Source: Cardiocondyla obscurior (lineage: Eukaryota; Arthropoda; Insecta; Hymenoptera; Formicidae). From it: DNA of 64,000 bases. Positions 26,826 to 39,289 of this stretch are shown here, in pieces (within the stretch, counting starts at the first letter, position 1; every line of letters begins with the position of its first letter). Below the pieces are notes generated by a model. The model did not search any database. It saw nothing but the letters and a program-made list of their open reading frames with translations, and was not told the origin of the DNA. The stretch spans positions 1,493,001 through 1,557,000 of the forward strand of contig NC_091865.1 in assembly GCF_019399895.1 (NCBI RefSeq), given 5' to 3'. Position numbers and translations under genes: made by a program.

Positions 26826-28149
26826 CTTCCACACTTATATTACATACATACAAAATCATTTTGCGATGTTATTTATTCGTCTTGAATGTACGATGTGGCT
26901 CGCGCAAGCGAAAATTGTACATCGTGTAGCTTTTAGTCTCCAAGACTTTTCCCGATTTCGGGTGAACGATCGGATTGACCAATTGTAATTCGCTCCTGAT
27001 CGTCCGCAGCATTTGCTCCGTAAATTCGTTCTGAGCTGTTATTCAAGATTGATGCTTTGGAAACTTGAGAGTTACCTCGGATTATTTTTAAGCCGAGAGA
27101 GGAAATGGGAGTTAGACAATCGCATTGCATTTGATCCGTAGCATTCGACAAACGTGCAACATAATGATCGAGCGACGAAGAGCTTCTATGTGCATATCAA
27201 TATCTATATGTACTCAACAACACTCTGAGTGTAATATATTGTATATCGAGCATTTAATATGCTCGCTCTTATAAATCGGCGTCTTTCCCTCCTTCATTCG
27301 TCTTTTGTTCTTTTTCTTATTTTTTGAAACACGTCTAACAATAAAAATAAAATTACAATTACATTCAGTTACAAAATAATTTGAATGCTAATAAATTTTG
27401 ACACGCACCGATTTCGTCAGCTTGTACTACATACTCACACACCATACTCACACATTTACACATACTTTTGGTCACATAAATTAACTATAACACCTTTCTC
27501 TTAAAAAAAAAAAGGAGGGAAAGAGTAAAAATGAACTCAAAACAGTTTAATCACCGGTTTCCACTCAATTTTTCTCTTCGCGAAGTTTTCTTGTGAGCTG
27601 TATTCAATCCCCTTGCGAAAGATTCCACGTTGCAGTAAAACCTTCTGATTTACCTGAAATACTGTCATAGTTTTGCAAAATTTTGCTGCGATAGGAGGCG
27701 ACGAGACGACCGATCGATTAAAAAAAATAAAAAGAGCATTATCAATGTATTATATGTGATATGAATAAGTAAAACTAAATGGAAATAAATGTGAATATAT
27801 GTGAGCAAATTAGGAGTCTTTCATATTTTACATTTTACTTTTATTTTAATAACCATCTCACGTTTTCACGTACAATTTTTACAAATCAAAATATCTAAAA
27901 GGTAACAAATATGAATATCACCTCCTTAATTGTACACAGTATCTTGTGTAATTATGTTTAATTATCAGAGAAGATTTAATATATCTGCGGAAATTAATTT
28001 TATTTTAATTTATTTAAAATTGATTTTTTAATATTACAGATCAATTACTGTTTATTACTGATACATCATAAAAGATGTGTGATACAAACGATACATCATA
28101 TTTCTACAGTTGAGCATTATTAATTCAACAATGATTACATTATGCTTCG

Positions 28150-31100
28150 TCATGCTTCCACCGCCGCTGTTTCCCTCGGAGACCTAATTTGCGTCCTATA
28201 CAACTCCATTTGTATCTCTTCGATGGTTTTGCCCTTTGTCTCTGGCACCATTACGGAGACGAATATGGTTCCGATTAAACTTATCATGCCGAATGTAGCG
28301 AATGATGAAGAAATTCCCATGAGATCCACCATGTCCTGGAAGCATTTCGTCACCAGGAAAGCCAGCGACCAGTTGCATATCGCAGTGGCAGCGCTCGCCA
28401 CACTCTTCACGTTATTCGTGAACAGTTCGCCGACCATCAACCACGGAATTGGGCCAAAGCCGATGCTAAAAATCACGATAAATACCGCGAACGAGACTAG
28501 AGGAATCCAGGAGATGTTCGAAAGATCGTGCGAACTCTGAAACAGTCGAGAGCTTGCTAATTAATATATAAAAAATTTCAATGTAAGTACATAAAATTGC
28601 AGCTCATATATCTACCCTTTTTTTTTTTTTTTTATTAATTAATATGGTTTCTACCTGAAAACGGAAGTATCCTGACAACGTGAACATACAAACGGCCATT
28701 ACTGACACACTGATAAATAGTAATAACTTTCTGCCAGCGCGTTCAATCATAATGGTCGAAAAATAAGTAGCGATTACTTGTACGACACCAACGATTACTG
28801 ACGACGTAGACGAGCTAAAAGTTGAGCCCGCGTCGTCGAAAATTCTCTTTGCATAAAATATGAGGGTATTAACGCCTGAGAGCTGTTGGAAAAACATGAG
28901 ACCTGAAAAAAAAAAGGAAAAAAAAAAAAAAAAACATTAAACATTAAATTAAAACTCTAATACAGTTGTACGTAAAATATATTATACATAAAAAAATTAT
29001 ATAAAGCTAATTCCATTAGCAAACTAATTATTACGGTAATTAAAGTATTCGGTAATCAATTTAATTTAGTTAAATAATAATTAAACATTTTTATTTACCA
29101 AGGGTGATACACGTTGCTTTCCGATAATTTTTTAAATCCAAAATATTCGCCTTGGCTTCGCGCATTTCCGAGGCCTGACGCTCGAGCCCGGCCAATTCTG
29201 CCTCGATGTCGTAGTGTGCCCCTCTAAAATGTTTTAGCGCATTATTCGCCTCGTTTTTCCGACCGTGCATAACCAGCCACGCCGGTGATTCCGGTACGAA
29301 CGGGAAGAAGATCAAAAGCAAAGCGGGCGCCACGGAACAAAGTATCGCAATGACGTGCAAGCTATCAGTGAAAGCTGCAAACGTAATGTCGCTCCTTATC
29401 ATTTCAGGAAAGTTGTGCGGTTGTGCCCTAGAACACTCGCGACTTGAATTTTATCTAATGTCGCAGACACTATCAAACTATGTACAGCATGTCAAGTTCT
29501 TTATGACATCTTCCTTTAATTCTCTCAGTCACTAGGACAGCTTGACGTGACAGACATTCAGACGCGGTGTTACGTTCACGCATTGTGATAAATCGAAATT
29601 GTACGAAAAGACAAACGTTGAACGTTTCATAGAACTTTTTCAATTAACACCAATTTATTTTACAAGCTTGCCAATCAGTTATTAATATAATAAACGGCAG
29701 TAATATTTATTCGAGACATTAACAAATGTATTTTTTTTTTTTAAATTGCTACGCGACATTAAAGGCACATGTTACAATTGAACATTGATCAGCGTTATAA
29801 AATTAAGTATCGTTTTTTTACCGGTAGCGTATGCAAAAAGAATTCCAGCGGTAATTTGCAACTGGAAGATGGTACCAAGCAGGCCCCTAATACTCTGTTC
29901 AGCAATCTCGGAAGCGAACATGGGAACAACGACGGATGCTGCGCCGCATGCTGCCCCCGCAATAAACCGCGCCAGGAAAATCCTTTTGACGGAAGAACTC
30001 AATTACGTAACGTAAGTAGAAAATCAATGAAATCGTACGGTGAAATTGCTATCGCTGACTGAAACGCAACCAATGCAATTTGATAAATGAAACGTGGCAA
30101 ATCGCGAATTCGATTAAAAAAAAAATCTCGTTCATTAATTGTCTGTCAAAGAAATTTTTTTCACGTTATTAGAACTATTGCATGCATTTAATAATGAAAG
30201 TATTTCAATATTTTTCTTTTAACATTTTACATGAAGAATTTTTCAAACGGTTTAACATTTTATTTCCGAAACTTTTTCAATAAAATGCAATTTTTAATAC
30301 AGAATTACATACATATTTATTATTGTCGATATAAATAACCGTGAGAATTGCGAATAAAATTTCAAAGCCGCGTCGGCGAAATTCGAAGCGAATCCTCTTA
30401 CCATATCTTACTTGAAGCGAAACCGATAATATACCAGCACAAAAATAAGGGCACGGTTATCGCCCAAATCGTCTTCTTCCGACCAAACCTATCCGCCAGC
30501 ATTCCCGCCGGGATAGCGGTTGGAATCGCGCCTAGAGGGACCAAGGAAGAAATCCAGGAGCCCTCCTGGTCGCTGACAGGTAGCGTGTCTTTCGCGTTGT
30601 AAAGCGGTAAAGCAGACGACGTCCACGACAAATACGTGCCGATCGAAAACGCGGCGAGTGTCGCTAAGCGGTAACAGAAAGTAAATGTCAGACACATTTC
30701 ATCACGAGCGAAATTCCTCTCGAGGAATATTCTATTTGATCTATCTCGAGAAATATTTTATCTTCGACAACGTTTCTGTCTTTAGAATTCTTTCGCTTCG
30801 CGTTACTTTTTATATTCTTTGTCTGGCAGTCCCAAGGGTACGTGATGACGGGAACGCGAAATTAAATTACAGTAAAGAGACGTCTATTGGGAGACTTTTA
30901 ATTACAAAGAAACGAACTTTCGATTAAATTAAAAGAGCTAATTAACGTGGCGATCACGCGTAATAGTGCGAGATTTTTCGAGAATCGATATAAAGCTAAA
31001 CACAAGGTACAAAAGCAGCTTATCACGTTTTTATCGCCGTTGAAATCCCTTTATTCTTTAACCGTAATTAGGTGCATTATTTTTTAATTATTTATCGGGT

Positions 31101-31257
31101 TTATTCATGTGTAAAAGCAGCTGAAGTTTCAATATCGCGGAAGCTCGCCAAATGATTAAGGTCGCCTACAAAACTCACCTACAAGCACACCCACGTATTG
31201 CGCGCATTTTGAAGTTGGCCGTGACGTTCTCTCGTCACTCTGTTCAATTAAAGCCAT
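28150..31257 (-). CDS. facilitated sugar (trehalose) transporter, Tret1-like, MFS/SLC2
   Basis: Sugar porter of 475 residues. Minus-strand exons: 31257-31179, 30663-30402, 29997-29822, 29374-29099, 28902-28655, 28536-28150, all in frame. Signature motifs: DRFGRKK at 84-90 (loop 2-3), ARFIAG after TM3, PESPAWL at 200-206, QQLSGVN at 270-276 (TM7), ERAGRK near 318, GPIPW at 375-379 (TM10) and PETKGKT at 445-451 at the C-terminus. Twelve membrane segments are expected, with a hydrophilic central loop at about 208-258. The family moves trehalose or glucose across the plasma membrane down a gradient. Substrate cannot be read from sequence because insects carry many Tret1 paralogues. The start is the first ATG of exon 1, followed by a short polar N-terminus leading to KCAQYV, as in related proteins. 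Confidence 0.88.
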
Positions 31258-32899
31258 TGCTCATTTACGCAAATCACGCAATTAATTTAGTCACTTAAAA
31301 CACCTCGCAAAAACAAACTGGATGCTCGCCCCACAAGCACGCAAACTATTCGAACAGCAGAGTTCAAGCGACATATTAAACTTAAAAAACGTGGCGCAAT
31401 CCGTCCGACACCGTAATCAATCCACGTTCATCCGAGAATACGTGGCCTTCTTATCAGCGTTCCATATAGGTCAGTTTGATATTGTGACCCCGACACATAG
31501 TGATCAAAGTCGAGTTTCGTGCTATCAAAAATAATATGTGTATGTGTCTGTATTATTGCATCTTTATTTCCGCTTTATATAATATTTTACGCGACTCTTA
31601 GGCTTAAACAGCATAATTCGTATATGGATAGAGTTTATCTACCGCTATTCAGTCTTGGTTTGCATCGCACTAAACATATCGTTTCATACGTCACATTTAA
31701 TTAACCGCTTCTATACGCTCGGTAGAATCAAATGCGAAATGTTTCTGTAACACAAGTGCAATGGATATCATTATTATACCATACCTTCCTAGAACAGAAA
31801 TACCGAAACATAATATTCAAATGTTTCCTACCTTAAAACATGATTAAATCGAATTCTGCGAATCGCAATTTCTGCGTATCTAAATGATCAATTAGCAGAC
31901 CTCAGAATGTAAAATTCAAGGGTACAATAAAACATTAAAAAAAAACGTGCTTGCAATTTTTATTAAAAGTTATACAATGGAAAAACATGAATAATAAGAA
32001 TTAATTTTTTTAAATAAAATAATTATATTTTTGATAGAAAAGTTAAATTAAGAAATAGTACATTTTATACTACGAATATGCATATCTATTTTACGTACCC
32101 ATTTTGTATAAATTGATTCAAAGAAGGAGAAAGGCAACGAGAGGAGAATCAGAGAGAGAAAGAGAGAGAGAAAGCAAAGAATCAAGATACATAAAAGCAC
32201 CAATAAAAACTACTTTTTCCATTTATATTTACGTAATATAATCAATAAATTCCATTTATTAACATTCATGAAAACATTACTTTATTAACGCGTTTTGATT
32301 TCAAAATAATATAAAAAAAAGTACGGATTATTAAATAATTTATCAGGTTACAATCGCAACCGTGAAATAAGCTAAACAAAAAGAAATAAAGTTAGGAGGA
32401 TACTCGAATACGAATCAAGTCCGTTCCTCTGCGTTTCCGCGAAAACAATCGTTGAACAAACTCGAGAAGCATTCACCTCATATTTTCTCCAATCCCCAAC
32501 ACCGACTTATTACACAAGCAATACATTTCAATACGAATTTTACTAATATATCTTCTTATCTATCGCGAATAATTATTTTCAATAAAAGCGATTAAGAAGG
32601 TTCATTTAATAAATATACGGATTTACTTATCTTTTTACCTTATCTTTTTCACCTTTTCTTCTTAATTGATTAAATTTTATCCAAATTTACAAAAATATAT
32701 TGCGCTCCTGTTTAAGGAACTCAACAATTTAACGATATATATTATTCTCTATTTTTCCACGGGATTGAAATTCATTAACAAATTTAAAACTCAAGAACGG
32801 GATATGTGTAGAATATTAATGTTTGATACATGACATTGCGCTTCGAAGACGAACGCTTTTACGCCTCACGAAACATTTTCTATGGCATCGACGTGATTA
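31258..32899. other. intergenic, no gene seen
   Basis: This lies between the transporter start and the stop of the double-RR-1 cuticle gene. It should hold the transporter promoter (near 31260) and the 3' UTR of the cuticle gene. It includes a short GAGAGAAA run near 32150. No open frame has a family signature. Confidence 0.5.
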
Positions 32900-35800
32900 T
32901 CACTTCGCTTCGGGCAGATTAGTTGCCAAGACTCTGAATCCATTGTGATCGGCGATGTAATGCACCTGCTGAAGAATCCCGTTGGGATCGATGTAACTAT
33001 AAGCTCCTCTGGTGGTGCCGTCGAGCGACCTGGATTCGGTTTTGGCGCTCGAGTCCCCAGTGTAACTGTAATCATATTGGCCCAGGGAGTCCTGAGTATG
33101 ATGCAGCGAACTGTGGAGAAATCTGTAAGGCACCACCGGAAGTACGTAAGGTGCAGGTAAGGCCACTCGTTTCCGGATAGTGAGCGGCATTAGCCGCTGA
33201 TGTAAGACATTTTGATTAGACATCCGTTCGTCGTCATCTTTGAGAAGCGTCTTCTCCCTTAATGAGGTCGAGGGTGCTAATGACGAGGTAATAGTAGTGG
33301 TGGGGCCGGAAGATGTAGACGGAACCTTCGAGAGGTTTGGATCGGGCTTGGGAACGTTAATTTTCTCTGCTTCTGATCTTGACAACAAAAATGGATTGCT
33401 GGTACTCTAAAAAAAAAAAAAAAAAAAGAAAAATTAAATGAAAGAAGTAGGAAATTAAATTTTACTTTAATATTTAATATGTCATGAATAACATGTGAGT
33501 TTATTTTGGAATATCGATGGAAATATCGTTTTAAATAATTTTACAAAAATTACTTTAAAATGATATGCATCGTATATTATATACAATTACGATTATATTT
33601 TATTAATTATAACTCGCGCCTTTAGTAACCGATTGAATTTTTACATTATTATAAAATAACATACAATATACTTTTTTATTAATTTTATATTTGTAATGTT
33701 AACGGAAAATTTTTACGATACGTTTACTGTTACCGTACTCTCTCTTATTTAACAAAAAATCTCGATAACGAAATGCAGTGTTATAATATATTTATAATAT
33801 ACAATATATATACAATATAAAATAAATAATAATATTTTTTATTTATTTCAAAGAAAACGCGTAATTTTTTTTTTTATCGCGCTCTTTTTATTTGAGTAAA
33901 CTTCGATTGAAATCCGCGTAATTTACACACCTCGATTTCTCGCGTGTTCAAATTCAGTTCGGTTCTGCTGTTGCCGTCCGGCTGGATTTGGGCGAAGCTG
34001 AAATACGACGGCACGATCTTGTACGACAAAAGATTTTGATCCTGCCAATTGGCTTGGTGCGACTTTTGCAACTCCTCGAGATGATTTTTCTTCGCCGCGG
34101 CCACCTCCGGCGTGTCCTGTACAGTTTGCGGCTCATCTTTGGGTGGTTGTGGCAGATTGCTCGCGCTGACTCTAAATCCATTCTTATCGTCCGCCGTATA
34201 CGAGACCGTTTGCAAAACTCCATTCGCGTCAATGTAGGAATATCCTGGGGGCCCAAATAGAAATGATACTCGTCGATAACGGTGCCATTATCACCGGGAA
34301 AACGCTTGGCCGCACATAAGAGCGTATTGTATTTACAATACAAATTATCGCATCGATTGTTATCATACGTTAGTATCGCTACCGCTAGTTAATACTTAAA
34401 ATGACATTAATTAAACAAATCTTGCTTTCGGTGATTACGTACACATTTATATATAATTTCACGCGTATTACGCGTATCGTGAGTCATCGCATTACAATTG
34501 AGAGAAAGAGAGAGAACCGGCTTTAACGTGCAATCGAGCATTGTCATCCGAGGAAATTTGCAGGTATGAACATACGGCGTATGGGCGTCTTTCTTACGTC
34601 ATGCTAGCGAGCATTAGCGAAAGATTCACTCGCGAACGTAGGCCGGTAATGTACACTATCTCCTGTACATTAACACACTTCGCAAAAGAATGCATTCCAT
34701 TTAAGCACTTGCAGCACGCGCATTAGATCACGAATCGTGATGCTGCCGTTCGTTGAAAATTAATTTTCCATTATATTTACATAAAGTGTGCATACACAAT
34801 AGTTTTAGCCTTGCGTGATTAGCTTTTACCGATTACGAGGCTATTTTATTAAAATGCGTCAGATTAAAAAAAAAAAAAGACTCACCACCCTGTGTGACTC
34901 CATTTAGAGTAGTTTCCGTTTTAGCGTGATGAGGCCCCGTGAAGGAGTATTGATAAGATCCCGATCCGTCTTGTACGTGATATTGCCTCAACGGCGAAAG
35001 GGCCGGTATCGGGCTCAGCCAAACATTGGCGAGCGGAGAAGCGATAGATCGTCCGATGACGAGACCGCACAAAATTGTCTGCAGGCAGACGAATGTGATA
35101 ATTATAATTAATATTATCAAACAGTTATGCTAAGCGTCTTATTATTATATTTTTTAGATAAAATTATTAATTATTATTAATATCTTAAAGAATATTATTA
35201 AAATTGTACCAATCTATCCACCGCAGTTGTAGGTTTTAATTTAGAGATTTAACATAAATTAATTAAATGGAATTTAATTTATATTTTATGTGACAAAAAA
35301 ATATGGTCTATTTATATGGGTTAATTAAACAAGGGAGCTATCCGTAGCTCAAATTTAAACTACAATAAGCGATTTCTTAAAACGTTTATTTTAAAAAGCG
35401 ATATTTAATTAAATTGAATAAGATAAATGTCTTGATTTTTCTCTTCTGTAAATATAAAATACCTACATTTTTACGGAATTACGTTTATTATCGAATTAAT
35501 TAAATAGCAATGTATATTCTGTAGCAATTGCACGGATTTTAAGGGCACGACTGTCAAACAGCAACCATAGTTTTCTACCTGAGATATTCTTATATTCAGA
35601 TAAATGTGATAACATTTATCGCAATTACAAGAAAAAATTCAGCTTTATCTTAAGTAGCTCAATTTTCATAAATTGTGATAATTTAGTTCGGTGACCGTGC
35701 GGAACGCTACAGACTGCATTTATTATCACAAAACGATCATTTTATCGAGAGATATTCACTTAACTTAACAATTGAAATCAATTCTGGCAAAAAATATCTA

Positions 35801-36268
35801 ATAAAATAATCTCCTCGCCGCTCCATGGTACGTTAATGCATTTCGTATGCCTATGTTTGACGAACATCAACGCTAGCTCATGTACGCATTCGACCACCGT
35901 CGCCGCAGTCGGACGTCATAATAGTTAAAACGTGTACAGGGCAAATTAAATTATAAAAGTTTAGTTTCATCTCGGTTCTCGCTCGTCAAACTTGGTTGTA
36001 AAATACCAAAAGTTTATTCCTGTACCACTAAGCTAGACGATAAAATTGAATTATACAGGGATCAAGAACAAGTTGCTGCAAACTATTTTGAATCTAATTC
36101 TAAAATACACGGACGCGGAGTAAAGGACGTCCCAGCGACACGACATACGAAATGTGATTTAGACTCAATCGTCATTGGTTTAGTCGTTCGACAAGCGCGA
36201 GAATTTAGCGTGAAATCTCAGAGCTTGAGCTATGGAAATAAAGATTCACTCACGAGTATCATGGCCAT
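32900..36268 (-). CDS. cuticle protein with two RR-1 chitin-binding domains
   Basis: Secreted cuticle protein of 342 residues. Minus-strand exons: 36268-36254 (five codons), 35078-34886, 34244-33931, 33406-32900, all in frame. Residues 1-18 form a signal peptide (hydrophobic TILCGLVIG core). The first RR-1 domain (Chitin_bind_4) spans about 38-101, with YQYSFTG, GYSYIDANG and NGFRVSASNLP. It is split by a phase-1 intron between two glycines. A DTPEVAAAK motif at 113-121 belongs to the known 18-residue cuticle motif. After a low-complexity Ser/Thr/Pro linker, the second RR-1 domain fills 276-342, with YDYSYTG, GAYSYIDPNG and GFRVLATNLP. RR-1 domains bind chitin, usually in flexible cuticle. 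Two RR-1 domains in one chain is unusual. The last exon could instead belong to a separate gene, but it has no signal peptide and joins exon 3 in phase 0. Confidence 0.78.
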
Positions 36269-36425
36269 CCTCGGGTTGGATCAGATCGCCGGATGAGTCC
36301 GTCGCTTTGATCGTGGCTAGCGGATCGGGCCCCTCGATCGCGGGCTTTCCCTTTTTCCCTCGCCTAGGATATCCCGATGAGAGTCGGCTAACGGATGTGA
36401 GAGTATAAGCTCCCAGTCGCATCTT

Positions 36426-36433
36426 CTTATATA
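36426..36433 (-). promoter_or_regulatory. TATA box of the double-RR-1 cuticle gene
   Basis: TATATAAG on the minus strand, 158 bp upstream of the start codon. No ATG lies between the expected start site (about 30 bp downstream) and the assigned start. The same octamer precedes the cuticle gene at 49 kb. Confidence 0.6.
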
Positions 36434-39289
36434 GGAACCCGTAGACCTGCCGCGCGCGCTTACGGTGATTCCCCACCCAAGGCTTCGTGCGCGCGAACGG
36501 GGCCCTACAGGGCACGGGATCGTGCTCACGAGGGCCCTAAGTGCTTAGTGCCTGTTTGTTGCCCACGATCGCAAATCACCCCGCGCTCGATTTCCATGCC
36601 GATAAATCAACGTTTATTGGTCTCGAGTACGAGCCGTCGATCTTACACACATTCTGCGGGCACCGAGCGCGTTCCAGACTGGGGATTTGCGTTCCATGTA
36701 ATAAGGATGCGTGCACGTAAAAGGTGCGAGTATAATAATGGCAACGAAAGGTAATTTCGCACGCAGACTGGATTTAAATTTTTCTCCCAGCGGGCATCAA
36801 ATTTACTTTAGTCATCGGTTAATATCACTTAAACAGATATATAAATTGCTTTACGATTTATAAGATTTAATTTTACGGATATTTGATTTTTATCGAAAAA
36901 TCTGCTTAAAGTAGTGAATAAGTAATTCTTTCTTATAACAGAAATATTATAGAATGAATACTCGAAGAATTTCTCGTGCGATTTATTTGTAATAATATTA
37001 ATACTTTCATAAGACGATCTATCTAGTTTGCCTAAACAAGTTTCTCGAATATTAATACATTAATATTTTATCGAAACAACTGCGTAAACCCACTTAATAA
37101 TTTGTTATCAAAGATACGTATAACTAATCTTGTCTATGTCACGTTGTCTTTATTACTTTAAAATTGCGTAGCGAATTAGTACGCATTCATCACCAGCATT
37201 TGAAATAAGCTGCCTAAATGCTGCTCTTGTGCAATATTACAAGACGTAAACGGAACTTAAACAACTTGCCTCTCTCACAGAGGCAAGCGGATTTGTTCTT
37301 GCTTCAAATCGGATTATTACATTTAAATCTAAATAATTTGCCACGTCAAAGAGAAGATAATCAAAATCGTTAATAACAATTGCGCAATCTGCGGTTTTGA
37401 AAAAACGTTACCTTTATACGTTTAAAAAATCTGCAAAAATTCTACAATGGTAATACGTTAATTTTTATACCTCGCAAAGGTTTAGATAATTTTAAATAGC
37501 GCCGTTAGAGTTTTACAAATTCGACATTTAGTGCAGTGCGCATCATGTATAATTGTATATTATACGGAGCGAGGTCTGTCGTAACGTAAGGCAAAGGCTG
37601 CGCGTGTTAAGGGATCGGAATAGCACTCGTTTAATCCTCGAGAAAAATCCACGGCAATGCGAACCTTGGTAATAGAAACGAAATAAAATAAATAAAAAAA
37701 TAGAAACGAATGCGAAATGCAATTAGCGCGCGGCGAAAATGAAACGATACCGACACGGCGAAAGGTTCGCGTCCTTTTAGGGAACGTCCGGGACAGCCGC
37801 GGGCCCTTTCCAGCGTCTCTGCGCGCCGCCGATCGCATAAATAATGCCCGCCGTGGATTTACGGCCGGCTCGCTTAATCCGACGATGTAAGGGAACGATA
37901 CGAGCGTAATGAGTTCATCAATTTCGACGGAATTACTCATGCGCCCGCGCAACAAGTCGCCGCCGCCGACGAGGGAGAACTCACTGGCCGGCGACGCGCG
38001 CGGACACGTGGGCGATATTGCGTTGGTTTTGACATTGGCACTAAACGGGGCTCTCTTTCCCTCCCCCTCTTTCTCTCTCTTTCTCTTTTGTCCCGCATTA
38101 AATGGCTCTCGTATAGCGACTCGACTATCTAACCACACGGCATCAATACGACGCGATGCGATGCTGCTAAGAAATGCAACGAGAGAGCACGGCGTGCGAC
38201 GGTGATCTTAAATCAACCCCCTTATGAGGCACAAACAACGATCAATTCCCTAAGTATATAGCGAAAAAAGAAAAAAAGGCATTTAATACTAATTGATCCT
38301 GAGAGATGTTAATATTAAATATCGATACGTTTTTTTGCTAGAGCAAGTTAGAATTTAATAGTTTCAAACTTTGCAGGAAATTTTCATAAATAATTATAAA
38401 CCTTCTAAATAGTGGAATACTATACTATAATGTTTTTTTAATTTAATAAAATAATTAATTAATCGTATAATTAATTAATAATTAATTTATCATATTTTAT
38501 TTAATAAAATACGATAAATTAATGTATAATTAAAACACAAAATATCTTCGAAAAGTATATTTTGCCATTAATTTATTTATCATGCGTAATAAATATTATT
38601 TCCTTCTCTAATAGCTTCTTAAATAGCTCTTCTATTCAAAGAGTTTTTGCATCGCCACCGGCTCTCTCGTACTTTCGGAATTCACATTTTCGTATTACTG
38701 TCTACCTCCGCGGAGCTGGAAACATTTTCGCTGCCGGCATAAGTTTCCTACCGCCAGGTAAGGAGAATTCCACTGCGCGCACGAGGAAACTAATTCGCGT
38801 CGCCCTAATCGCAGCTGGAGCTCTCGCAGTCTAATTATCACGGGCTTATTCTTGCTCGGAGGGAAGCGAACGTTCGATACTGCGAGCTCTCCGGTCTGGT
38901 CGCGCGCGGGACTCTCTTTACGGCGACTCGTATCCCGTTCGTAAAACTCTCCTCTCGGAATAACCCATCGAAAACGTGTCCGCATTTTCCCGGGCACTTT
39001 CCCGGTCCGTCGGAATAGAGCGTTTAGGGCGTTTAAGGCCAAATTTGCATAGGTAATTACAAAGTGACAGTAAATAATATGCTGATTAAACGGGGCGCTA
39101 CATACGCCGATATGTACCGATAAATACAGGGCGCTGATCCAGCCCAAGTCTTACGCAACCGTGAATCATGATCGTTGGCCGCGAGCGTGTACTACAAGGA
39201 GGAACAAACGTTCGGTCGAAGATTACAGGGACTAACTAACGATTCCATTTACTGATTGCCCGGTCACTTCGGCTACTCCGGGCAGCATT
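36434..39289. other. non-coding, GC-richer intergenic DNA
   Basis: Frames such as 37560-38138 (minus, 192 codons) and 38695-39147 (minus) lie in CpG-containing DNA and overlap frames on the other strand. They have no recognisable domain, so I treat them as chance. Upstream regulatory DNA of the cuticle gene is expected at the left end. Confidence 0.45.

Larger units (their letters stand above)
24912..28149. other. non-coding interval between receptor and sugar transporter
   Basis: No coding exon is seen. It contains a T tract (about 25240-25263), a small hairpin (25272-25346), a purine-rich stretch ending in an A tract (about 26030-26595), and a ~105-bp spaced direct repeat (26688-26825). 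Parts may be 3' UTR of either flanking gene. Confidence 0.5.

Noticed and set aside
37560..38138. 192-codon minus-strand open frame
   Set aside because: It lies in GC-richer DNA, overlaps plus-strand frames, contains a Phe-rich low-complexity stretch and shows no domain or signal peptide.
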